Of a DNA stretch of 64,000 nucleotides, positions 55,236 to 62,992 are shown piece by piece. The notes below the pieces were generated by a model. It was not told the origin of the DNA, ran no database searches, and was given only the letters and a program-made list of their open reading frames with translations. Position 1 is the stretch's first letter, and the number at the start of each line of letters is the position of its first letter. The stretch is from Pseudomonas sp. KU26590 (GTDB taxonomy: Bacteria; Pseudomonadota; Gammaproteobacteria; Pseudomonadales; Pseudomonadaceae), in the NCBI RefSeq assembly GCF_026153515.1, contig NZ_CP110644.1, positions 1,641,501 to 1,705,500 on the forward strand. The letters are read 5' to 3'. Both the position numbers and the translations under genes were made by a program.

Positions 55236-56006
55236 TCATTCCTCGTCCGAACCGTCCGCGCGCCAGTAGCCCGCCGCTTTGACGGCCGCTTCGTCCAGCT
55301 TGAATTCATCCAGCAGCACACGCCGCACCTTGCGTGACAGGGATGACTCGGTCGCCACCCAGGCATACAAACTGCCTTGCGGCAGGGTCAATTGGCGCGT
55401 GACTTCAAGCAGATCCTGCTCGCCACGCACCACCCAGATGATCTCGATCTGCGCATCGCTGGTCAGCGCCTGGCGCTCCGCTGGGTTATCGATTTCGACC
55501 ACCACTAGCGCACGCCGACCGGCCGACAAGGCTTCCAGCCGACGACCGATGGCGGGGAGGGCCGTCTCATCGCCGATCAGCAGGTAGCTGTCGAACATGT
55601 CCGGCACGATCATCGAACCCCGAGGCCCGGCGATATTCAGCGTTTGCCCGGCTTCGGCCTGAGCCGCCCAGGTCGCCGCCGGACCGTCGCCATGCAGCAC
55701 GAAATCGATGTCCAGTTCGCCGGTTTGCGGGTCGTAGCGGCGGGGGGTGTAATCGCGCATCGTCGGGCGCGGGCCTTCAGCGTTTTGCAACGGCGCATCA
55801 CTGTCCAGGGCGGCCTGCTCTTCAGGCGTCGTGGCGAACAACAGTTTGACGTGGTCATCCGTGCCCAGACTGATGAACCCCTCGAGCTCCGGCCCGTGCA
55901 AGGTAATGCGGCGCATGTGCGGGGTAATGTCGGTCACCCTCAACACCTGCAGCTTGCGACGTTTGATCTCGTGGCTGACGCGGTGAATTCCCTGGGGTGC
56001 ATTCAT
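55236..56006 (-). CDS. Siderophore-interacting protein / NADPH-dependent ferric-chelate reductase (NfeF/YqjH-like)
   Basis: This 256-residue FAD-binding reductase of the SIP family has an N-terminal flavin-binding barrel (LQVLRVTDITPHMRRITLHGP, MRDYTPRRYDPQTGELDIDFVLHG). The C-terminal NADPH part includes ETALPAIGRRLEAL and YAWVATESSLSRKVRRVL. It reduces ferric siderophores in the cytoplasm. The gene overlaps the end of a PadR regulator gene by four bases, so the pair resembles E. coli yqjI-yqjH but is arranged as one operon instead of divergently. Confidence 0.9.
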   Translation of the reverse strand: MNAPQGIHRVSHEIKRRKLQVLRVTDITPHMRRITLHGPELEGFISLGTDDHVKLLFATTPEEQAALDSDAPLQNAEGPRPTMRDYTPRRYDPQTGELDIDFVLHGDGPAATWAAQAEAGQTLNIAGPRGSMIVPDMFDSYLLIGDETALPAIGRRLEALSAGRRALVVVEIDNPAERQALTSDAQIEIIWVVRGEQDLLEVTRQLTLPQGSLYAWVATESSLSRKVRRVLLDEFKLDEAAVKAAGYWRADGSDEE

Positions 56007-56596
56007 TCCGATTTCTCCGAAGCAGGTTGTTGGCCGTCGACGATGGCTTTTGCGGTGTCGTTCAGCAGGTCGCGAACGCGCAGGATTTCCTCAGGGTTCC
56101 AGCGGCCGTGGTGCATCTGCAGCGCATGACGCAGGTTATGCACGGCTTCGTGGATTTCCGGTGGACGATCATGTCCACGCAGTGAGCGCTTGCTGACGTC
56201 GATGCGCATTTTCACGCCATCCAGGGCGACGGCTTGCTCAGTCAGAGACTGCTGACCGGCCTCGGTGATGCGATAGCGTTTCTTGCCGCCGTCGGCATCG
56301 CCCAGAATCAATTCGCTCTCTTCGAGAAACGTCAGCGTCGGGTAGATCACGCCGGGGCTTGGGCTGTAGGCGCCGTCGAACAGCGCTTCGATCTGGCGAA
56401 TCAAGTCATAACCGTGGCACGGTTGATCGGCGATCAGTGCCAGCAGCAGCAATTTCAGGTCGCCCGGGGCAAATACCCGAGGCCCACGGCCGCCGCGTTC
56501 ACGGCCGGTACGTTTCTCGAAACCGTCGCGGCCGTCGCCGTGTTCGCCAAAGTGAGGGCGATGGTGGTGGGGGTGATCGTGTGAGTGGTCTTTCAT
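56003..56596 (-). CDS. PadR family regulator with His-rich N-terminus (NfeR/YqjI-like)
   Basis: This 197-residue regulator begins MKDHSHDHPHHHRPHFGEHG, a histidine-rich metal-binding extension like that of the nickel-responsive YqjI. A PadR winged helix follows (GDLKLLLLALIADQPCHGYDLI, YSPSPGVIYPTLTFLEESELI, GGKKRYRITEAG) and a C-terminal dimerisation helix. It is expected to repress its own operon with the downstream ferric reductase. The start is set at 56596; an ATG nine bases upstream is equally possible. A near-perfect palindrome lies just upstream. Confidence 0.9.
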   Translation of the reverse strand: MKDHSHDHPHHHRPHFGEHGDGRDGFEKRTGRERGGRGPRVFAPGDLKLLLLALIADQPCHGYDLIRQIEALFDGAYSPSPGVIYPTLTFLEESELILGDADGGKKRYRITEAGQQSLTEQAVALDGVKMRIDVSKRSLRGHDRPPEIHEAVHNLRHALQMHHGRWNPEEILRVRDLLNDTAKAIVDGQQPASEKSE

Positions 56597-56620
56597 TTTT
56601 TTCATCTCTGGGTACAAGTT

Positions 56621-56642
56621 AGATATACCTTAAGATATATCT
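56621..56642. promoter_or_regulatory. Probable PadR/NfeR operator
   Basis: The 22-bp sequence AGATATACCTTAAGATATATCT, read here as two halves around CTTAAG, is palindromic except for one base pair. It starts 25 bp upstream of the regulator's ATG and contains the GATATATC type of half-site bound by YqjI/PadR proteins. Confidence 0.75.
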
Positions 56643-56725
56643 TATTGTTTCCACAAGACGCGTTAAGACGAACGGTTGTCGTCCGGTTTCCGGGGGGTTA
56701 CTCGATGACTTTAATGAAAAGCCGT

Positions 56726-59700
56726 CTACAGACGCGTTGCCACCTTCGTAGGCACGGGCGCTTTGCACTGCGTGAAAGTGCCCGGCTCCAGGAAGGGATT
56801 GAGAATCGGCGCCATGCCTTTGAGCACTTGCACCGGAAGGGCGGAGGTGAATTTGAAGCTCTCGGCGGCGCGTCCCGGGACGTACGCCGTCAGCGTGCCG
56901 TAATGGTTGTCGCCGATGAAAAACACGAAAGTCGCCGTGCGATTGATGGCCTTGGACGCCAGGATTCGCCCGCCTGCGCCGATGCTCTCGATACGGTTGT
57001 CGCCGGTGCCGGTCTTGCCGCCCATGGCCAGCACGCTGCCGTCATGGGTTTTGAAACTGCCGGACACGCGCCTTGCCGTGCCGGCATCGACCACCTGCGA
57101 CAGGGCCTCGCGCATAGCAGCAGCGACTTCCGACGGCAGCACCCGTTTGCCGAGCTCGGGGTTGTTGATCAGTTGGGTTTCGTAAGGCGTCTGCGCGGCG
57201 AAGTGCAGGCTGTCGATGCGCAACACCGGCAGGCGGATGCCATCGTTCTGGATGATGCCGATGAGTTCGGCGAGCGCTGCGGGTCGATCACCGGAACTGC
57301 CAATCGCAGTTGCCAGCGAGGGCACCAGATGATCGAACGGATACCCCAGCCGCTGCCAGCGCTGATGGATGTCGAGAAACGCTTCGATTTCCAGCATCGT
57401 GCGAATACGGCTGTCGCGAGCGCTCTTGTGCTGGCTCTTGAACAGCCAGCTGTAGACTTCCTGACGCTCAAAACGGCTGGCCGCGACGGCGTCCTTGAAC
57501 GTGGCGTCCGGGTTCTGCAGCAGATACCCCACCAGCCACAGATCCAGCGGGTGAACGCGGGCGACGTAGCCTTGATCCGGCAGGTCGAACTTGCCGGGCC
57601 CGTAGGCGAAATAAAGTTCGTCCAGGCGCTTTTCGCTCAGTGCCGCGTTGCCCTTTTCCCCGGCCATGTGCGCCCGCACGAACGCATTGAACGCGCTTTG
57701 CGTGGCGTCCGGCAGCAGATAGCGATGCACGGCGGCAAGTCGGCTCGCGGCGGGATGTACCCCGTCGAGAAAGGTGTCGAGCCGGTCCTGCGTTGATTTG
57801 TTTTTATAGCGTTTCCAGAAGCGCAGCAGGAATGACTTGCCCTCGCGGTCGGCGAAATCGGCCAGGTATTCCTGACGCCTCGGATCGCTGTCGTCCTTGA
57901 GCAACACCGCGCTGTTGTTGGGCCCTTGATAGGTGGTGTAGCGCACCAGATCGCGCATCAAGCGAATGAACGGCAGGTTGATCGACTCGCGCAATGCCTC
58001 GCGAAGAGTGGGGTTGCGAGCGTTGTCCTCCCGGCGAAAATTATTGAAATGGTGCAGGCCGCCCCCGGTGAAAAAACTTTCGCCGGGGCTGGCCGAATAC
58101 TGACGATCAAGAGCGGCCGCGAGCATCTTCGAGAGGTCGCGGTCGTTGTTCTGGATCAGGTAATCCACTGCCCAGCGGCTAAGGCGGTCGGACTCTTCCA
58201 CCGGGACTTTTTTCAGAGCGCTATTGGGCTGATTAGCGTACTTGTCGTGCAGCTCGGCGATGATCTGCAAGTACGTCGTCAACACGCGCATCTTGGCCGT
58301 CGAACCCAGCTCCAGCTTGCTGCCCTCGTTGATGTCGAACGGCTGATCCGTGCTGTCGGTCTGCACCCGCACCCGCGAGCCATCCGGGTCGCGCTCGAAC
58401 AGCGTGAAGCTGTACCGCACCGCCTGGGTGCTGGTGGGTGTCAGCAAGTGCTCACCGATCAAGCCCATCTGACCGGCAAATTCGGGCTTGGCGAGGTCGC
58501 GCAGGTACTGACCGACGCTGACCTGCAGGTCATTTTGCAGCGTGCTGGTGGCTGAAAGGTCCAGGCGATCGAGATCGTAGAGCGAACGGTTGAGCATGTT
58601 CGACAGCCGCGTGCGGGCGACGGTGATGCCTTTGTTGCTCTCAATCGGCTGCACGGTCGGCTGCTGCACCCAGTCGCGATAGGTCACGCTGGCCGCCAGA
58701 GCGGCGTCGGCCAGCGGTTGGTCGATGACATTGTTCTGCGCGAGCACGCGCAGATGGCTGTCAGTCAAATCCGCGAGTTCCTTGCGCCCCTTCGCCAGAA
58801 AGTGTGAGGGCCTGCGCTGGGCGATCACCAACGACAGCACTTCGCGCAGCGCCAAACCCTGCGCCGCCAGGGTTTTATCGTCTTTGACGTTCGAAGCCAG
58901 CAACTGGTTGGTGCGGTCGAAATCCGCGCCGTACCAGACCCGCAACCCTTCGGCCATGCCGTGGACTTCGCCATGACCCGGGACCGCCGACAGCGGCACG
59001 CTGTTGAGGTAATCCCGCACCACCCGCTGCCGCGCCTCAAGGGTCTGCTGCCCCGGCTGATAGGCGCGAACGCTGGCGGACACCATCTGACGAATCTTCT
59101 CGCTGCCCGACAGGGTCAGGCCATCCGGCGAGTGTCGGTACTTCTCCAGCTGAGTCGCCAGCGTGCTGCCACCGGCCGATTGCCCCGGCAATCCCACCAT
59201 TTTCGCCACTTGGGAAAGCGCCGCCCTGAAGAACCTTGGCCAGTCCACCGCCGGGTTCGCCAGCGGGCGCTGATCATCCAGCAAGTCGCGGTTCTCGATG
59301 AACAGCAGACTGTTAACCAGCACCGGCGGGATGGCGGCGAAGCTCGGATACAACTGCTGCGGGTAGGTGTATTGATACAGGGGCGCGGCGCGACAGTCAG
59401 AAATGGTCAGGCCGGACTGAATCTTCTCCTGATAAGGCACGAAGAAACCGCGCTTGGCGTAGGACAGAAGCTCAGGGGAAAACCGCGCCTGGGCGCTGAT
59501 CAGGTAGTCACGTTTGAGCAGGCGCGGCAGGAATTCGCCGAGGGCGGAATAGCCCAGACGCTTGTCAAAAGGTCCGTCACCGGGATACATAATCGCGTCG
59601 CTGGGACCGGCTTCGACGGAGTAGCTCAGGCTCTGGGCCAGATGGCTGAATTCTTGGGCCTGCAAACGGGAGCTGCGCACCTCGGTCGAGACCACAAATC

Positions 59701-59779
59701 CCAGGATCACCGCTGCCATCAGCACCGCCACCAGCAGAAACCGCCACACGTAACGCCGTGGGCGAGCACTGGCTGGCAT
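56726..59779 (-). CDS. Class A penicillin-binding protein (GT51 transglycosylase / transpeptidase)
   Basis: This 1017-residue peptidoglycan synthase has one N-terminal anchor (FLLVAVLMAAVILGFVVS). The GT51 glycosyltransferase domain shows FIENRDLLDDQ, SAGGSTLATQLEKYRHS and VVRDYLNSVPLSAVPGHGE. The transpeptidase domain has S-x-x-K in LGSTAKMRV, an S-x-N in RESINLPFIRL and K-T-G in MGGKTGTGDNRI. It is clearly longer than PBP1a/1b of about 770-820 residues. The start MPASARPRRYVWRFL at 59779 has AGGGGA upstream. The gene stands alone. Confidence 0.88.
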   Translation of the reverse strand: MPASARPRRYVWRFLLVAVLMAAVILGFVVSTEVRSSRLQAQEFSHLAQSLSYSVEAGPSDAIMYPGDGPFDKRLGYSALGEFLPRLLKRDYLISAQARFSPELLSYAKRGFFVPYQEKIQSGLTISDCRAAPLYQYTYPQQLYPSFAAIPPVLVNSLLFIENRDLLDDQRPLANPAVDWPRFFRAALSQVAKMVGLPGQSAGGSTLATQLEKYRHSPDGLTLSGSEKIRQMVSASVRAYQPGQQTLEARQRVVRDYLNSVPLSAVPGHGEVHGMAEGLRVWYGADFDRTNQLLASNVKDDKTLAAQGLALREVLSLVIAQRRPSHFLAKGRKELADLTDSHLRVLAQNNVIDQPLADAALAASVTYRDWVQQPTVQPIESNKGITVARTRLSNMLNRSLYDLDRLDLSATSTLQNDLQVSVGQYLRDLAKPEFAGQMGLIGEHLLTPTSTQAVRYSFTLFERDPDGSRVRVQTDSTDQPFDINEGSKLELGSTAKMRVLTTYLQIIAELHDKYANQPNSALKKVPVEESDRLSRWAVDYLIQNNDRDLSKMLAAALDRQYSASPGESFFTGGGLHHFNNFRREDNARNPTLREALRESINLPFIRLMRDLVRYTTYQGPNNSAVLLKDDSDPRRQEYLADFADREGKSFLLRFWKRYKNKSTQDRLDTFLDGVHPAASRLAAVHRYLLPDATQSAFNAFVRAHMAGEKGNAALSEKRLDELYFAYGPGKFDLPDQGYVARVHPLDLWLVGYLLQNPDATFKDAVAASRFERQEVYSWLFKSQHKSARDSRIRTMLEIEAFLDIHQRWQRLGYPFDHLVPSLATAIGSSGDRPAALAELIGIIQNDGIRLPVLRIDSLHFAAQTPYETQLINNPELGKRVLPSEVAAAMREALSQVVDAGTARRVSGSFKTHDGSVLAMGGKTGTGDNRIESIGAGGRILASKAINRTATFVFFIGDNHYGTLTAYVPGRAAESFKFTSALPVQVLKGMAPILNPFLEPGTFTQCKAPVPTKVATRL

Positions 59780-59983
59780 TGATCCGTTCCCCTGACTGTC
59801 AGCCTTGACCACAGCCTTCTTCGTATCGGAATGCCAAAAAGCGCCCATATCGTTGGCCCGGTCACACCTGCACATCGCACTTGATACAAGCGTAGACGTT
59901 GGTGGGCGCGGGGGAGATTTTGTACGCTGGGGCGTGGGATCTTTCCGATGTGCAGCCTTAGTCCCGAATCACAATGGACTCCA

Positions 59984-61126
59984 TCAAACCTCCACCACCC
60001 GCGCCGCCTTCGGGCTGCCCAACCGCTTGTTAAACTCCAGCCAGTTCGACAACAGCAGCATCAATCCCAGACCGAGCAACGCGGTGATCACGCGCATCTG
60101 CCAGGCATCGTCCGCCAGCGCGTTCGCCATGTCGGCCAGCGGGGCGAGGAGCACGCCGAGGCAGAAGATCTCCAGCGAATACCGCCCCATCCGGCAAGTC
60201 TGCTGGGCGGGCCAGTTGTCTAGCCAGGTCACCGATGTCGGCAGCATTTTCGCGACGACATACACCAGCGCAAGGAAATGCAGCAGGCGCACTAGCGACA
60301 GGTCGGTCTTGCTGATCGGGTAGATCAATTTGGTGAGTGCTGTAGGCAAGAGCGCGTCATGCACGTCGGGGAATTTCCACAGCACGGTGATGATTCCCGC
60401 CAGCAGCAGGTAGGTCGCAGCGACGAGGAACATCGGCTGTTGCCAAAGCGGGCGAGCAGGGACCTTTGCGATTGGCGCCTGTTGGGTGTGCAAGGCAAAG
60501 GCCCCGCCGAGCACGAAGATCAATTGCCAGGCGACCGGATTGAAATACCAGTAACCGCCGCCTTCGTAGGCGCGCAGGTTCCAGCCAAGCAGCGGCACCA
60601 TCATGTACAGCGCGATCGACAGGCCGATCGCCAGCGCCGCGTTGCGCAGCAGGATCGGCAGAATCAGCGGCAGTGCGCCCATCAGCAGGATATACAACGG
60701 CAGCGGGTCGGTGAGGTTGGGTTTGAAGCGCAGCAACAGTTCATCGGCCAGCGCCTGCTGCGGGTTGCCGACGAAATACTCCAGACCCATCTCCCGGACC
60801 ATGTCGCGGGTTTCGACGTGATTATTGGCGACAAAGACGATGCCCATTAGCAGCGTCAGCAAAAAGATGTGCGCGACGTACAGCACCCACGTGCGCCGCA
60901 GGATACGCAGGCAAGCCACGACATAACCGTCACGCTGCGCCACCCGGCCATAAGCGAGGACAGCGGCATAGCCCGCGAGAAAAACGAACACCTCAGCCGC
61001 GTCGCTGAAACCAAAATTGCGCAGCGTCAGTTGCGCGAAAGGGTTGTCCGGCACGTGATCCCAATAAATGAAGATCAGCGCCAGACCCCGAAAGAAGTCG
61101 ATCCGAGGGTCGCGTCCGTTCGTCAT
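59984..61126 (-). CDS. opgC: OpgC domain acyltransferase-like membrane protein
   Basis: This 380-residue inner-membrane protein has about ten helices. The start DPRIDFFRGLALIFIYWDHVP and FSDAAEVFVFLAGYAAVLAYG are typical of OpgC, the family that transfers succinyl groups to osmoregulated periplasmic glucans. No opgG/opgH genes are adjacent, so the acceptor substrate is not proven. Confidence 0.9.
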   Translation of the reverse strand: MTNGRDPRIDFFRGLALIFIYWDHVPDNPFAQLTLRNFGFSDAAEVFVFLAGYAAVLAYGRVAQRDGYVVACLRILRRTWVLYVAHIFLLTLLMGIVFVANNHVETRDMVREMGLEYFVGNPQQALADELLLRFKPNLTDPLPLYILLMGALPLILPILLRNAALAIGLSIALYMMVPLLGWNLRAYEGGGYWYFNPVAWQLIFVLGGAFALHTQQAPIAKVPARPLWQQPMFLVAATYLLLAGIITVLWKFPDVHDALLPTALTKLIYPISKTDLSLVRLLHFLALVYVVAKMLPTSVTWLDNWPAQQTCRMGRYSLEIFCLGVLLAPLADMANALADDAWQMRVITALLGLGLMLLLSNWLEFNKRLGSPKAARVVEV

Positions 61127-61267
61127 GACGGTGGGCCTTGCAAAGGTTTTTATAGAAGAGGGGCCAGTGGGGCCGTGGTTCCTGCCGTCAGCAGGGTCTG
61201 ATCGGCGGCGCGCAGGGTGGCGGGTTTGCGGGGTAAAAGCAAAGGGCGGGTGTTGCAGGATGTCTCG

Positions 61268-61714
61268 CTACAGCTCTTCTGAAAGCTGGGACAAATCATC
61301 CATGGCTTTACGGCTGGCGTCGTCGCGTTTGCCCTTGAACGCCATCAGGTCAGAGAACAACACCCTGCGGTGGCGACCCGTTTTGAAGTAAGGAAGAGCG
61401 CCTTGTTCAAGCAACTTGACCAGGTGCGGTCTGGAGACATTGAGCAGATCAGCGGCTTCCTGGGTCGTCAGTTCGGCATGAACCGGGACCACCTTGACGG
61501 AGTTGCCCAAGGCCAGTTCGCCGAGAATATCGACCAACAGCCGAAGTGCGCTGGTGGGCAAGTCGACGGTGTGTGCCTTGTTCTCGGCATCGTAGATTTC
61601 GATTCGCTGAGTGTCGGTCCGGGTCGTGAGATAGGCCGCCAGATCGCGTTGCCCCTGTACGGCGGCCGCGACCTCTCGGGCTTCGGGAAAGGCTGACGCA
61701 GTGGATGTATTCAT
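61268..61714 (-). CDS. Helix-turn-helix (excisionase-type) protein, antitoxin-like
   Basis: This 148-residue protein begins MNTSTASAFPEAREVAAAVQ; an upstream frame to 61864 has no ribosome site. The C-terminal half is a MerR/excisionase-type DNA-binding domain (LTTQEAADLLNVSRPHLVKLLEQGALPYFKTGRHRRVLFSDLMAF). The whole resembles antitoxins that precede PIN-domain toxins. No PIN gene follows: only 141 bp of non-coding DNA separate it from opgC. It may be an orphan antitoxin or a stand-alone regulator. Confidence 0.78.
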   Translation of the reverse strand: MNTSTASAFPEAREVAAAVQGQRDLAAYLTTRTDTQRIEIYDAENKAHTVDLPTSALRLLVDILGELALGNSVKVVPVHAELTTQEAADLLNVSRPHLVKLLEQGALPYFKTGRHRRVLFSDLMAFKGKRDDASRKAMDDLSQLSEEL

Positions 61715-61932
61715 GTCGGTGTACCAGCGCTTTGGGCAAGGACTGATGATGTTATTCGAAATAAACGAAAATACAATGGCGCAGTCGGGGGAGCCTGGCG
61801 TACTGGCTTGTGGGCCGTAGAGCAGTCCGAGATCGACTGGTCGACGGCGGCTGCACGCTTTCAATCGATCTCATCCGTGTGACATCGTCAGGTTGGCGTG
61901 TAACCGGCATTTGTTACGACGAGCATCCCGGC

Positions 61933-61961
61933 AGGGCGCTGTTCACAGGCGCCCTTATTTT
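61933..61961 (+). terminator. Plus-strand terminator-like hairpin without an assigned gene
   Basis: AGGGCGC pairs with GCGCCCT around a nine-base loop and is followed by TATTTT on the plus strand. No plus-strand coding frame ends before it, so a small RNA from the 61715-61930 region is possible. Confidence 0.45.
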
Positions 61962-61989
61962 GCGCGCAGCTTCTGAATACAACCCTGGA

Positions 61990-62361
61990 TTACTGAGCTT
62001 CCGGCATCAGCATCGGCTTGCGGTCCAGCGTTTCGCTGATCATTCGATAGATGTCTTCTTTGCCATCGTCGTTGCAGCAGCGGATCTCGTGGAGCACTTC
62101 GCTCTCTTTGGGAGACAACCCGATGTAGTTCCACTCGCACGCCTGACGCATGAACACGTCGTGGTCATTGACGGGCATTACGTCGTCAGCGGCTTCGTGA
62201 AAAGCCTCCACGATCGTTGCGAGCAGGCTGACGAGTTGCTCGGCGTCAGGCTTGCCGTCGGTTGCCTCGACCAGACGCTGCAGATGATTCAACGCGCTGC
62301 GGGCGTCAATCAGCTTCATGTGTCCTGGGACGCTCATTTCGTATCGATCGATCAAGTGCAT
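61990..62361 (-). CDS. Small protein of unknown function
   Basis: This 123-residue acidic soluble protein starts MHLIDRYEMSVPGHMKL, with an ideal AGGAGG ribosome site seven bases before the ATG. It is helical in character (LVSLLATIVEAFHEAADDVMP) with VFMRQACEWNYIGLSPKESEVLHEIRCC towards the C-terminus. No family or membrane segment was recognised. It has no operon partner. Confidence 0.7.
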   Translation of the reverse strand: MHLIDRYEMSVPGHMKLIDARSALNHLQRLVEATDGKPDAEQLVSLLATIVEAFHEAADDVMPVNDHDVFMRQACEWNYIGLSPKESEVLHEIRCCNDDGKEDIYRMISETLDRKPMLMPEAQ

Positions 62362-62470
62362 GGCACTACCTCCTGGTGTTGTTGTTCATTCCGTTCCCGT
62401 TGAGGACCGGGCTGGGGTCGTCAGAGGCGCGAACGTTAGCGGCAGGGGAGGCGGGGGAAAAGCCGAAAGT

Positions 62471-62483
62471 TGTAACGGTTACA
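62471..62483. promoter_or_regulatory. Perfect 13-bp palindrome upstream of rpmE2
   Basis: TGTAACGGTTACA is a perfect dyad around a central G. It lies about 26 bp before the -10 of the rpmE2 promoter and shares TGTA...TACA ends with the dyad at 62519. The regulator is not identified. Confidence 0.5.
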
Positions 62484-62496
62484 AAATCGTTTCTGA

Positions 62497-62534
62497 TTGA
62501 ACTTCGTCAAAATGATACTGTATAACGTATTACA
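62497..62534 (+). promoter_or_regulatory. rpmE2 promoter with probable Zur operator
   Basis: TTGAAC (62497) and TATAAC (62521) are spaced by 18 bp. The dyad TGTATAACGTATTACA (62519-62534) covers the -10. Zn-free L31 genes are usually repressed by Zur at AT-rich dyads of this kind, so a Zur box is the best reading. Confidence 0.5.
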
Positions 62535-62561
62535 TGATTGCTTACATTCTGGAGAATCACC

Positions 62562-62831
62562 ATGAAAGCCGACATCCATCCCGACTACCGTAAAGTGCTG
62601 TTCCACGACACCGCTGCCGATGTGTTTTTCCTGATCGGCTCCACGGTTGACACCGACCGCACGCACACTCACGTGGACGGCAACACCTACCCTTACGTTG
62701 CCCTCGACGTGTCCAGCGCGTCGCATCCCATGTACACCGGCCAACAGCGCAAGACCACCACCGAAGGCCGTATCGCCGGCTTCAACAAGCGCTTCGCCAC
62801 CTTCGGCTCCGGCGCCAAGAAAGAGGAATGA
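62562..62831 (+). CDS. rpmE2: 50S ribosomal protein L31 type B
   Basis: This 89-residue zinc-free paralogue of L31 starts [20 protein letters not shown]. It lacks the CxxC zinc-binding cysteines of type A L31 and carries the type B signature [16 protein letters not shown] near residue 45-60. It replaces zinc-containing L31 under zinc shortage. The ATG at 62562 follows GGAGAATCACC. A strong terminator follows. Confidence 0.96.
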   Translation: MKADIHPDYRKVLFHDTAADVFFLIGSTVDTDRTHTHVDGNTYPYVALDVSSASHPMYTGQQRKTTTEGRIAGFNKRFATFGSGAKKEE

Positions 62832-62840
62832 CAGCGGCAC

Positions 62841-62891
62841 CTCCCGCGCTCCGGGTATCGACAGTCGATCACCCGGGCGCGGGATTTTTTT
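62841..62891 (+). terminator. Rho-independent terminator after rpmE2
   Basis: TCCCGCGCTCCGGGT pairs with ACCCGGGCGCGGGA, with an inner ATCGAC/GTCGAT stem, and ends in seven Ts. Confidence 0.92.
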
Positions 62892-62992
62892 GCCGGTTTT
62901 TCCTGTATTCCGCCTCGCACGCTACCTTGGCACTGGACTATCGGGCCAAATTGCTTTTAGCTCTGCGACCTGAAATTCAGGAGCATCCCCCT

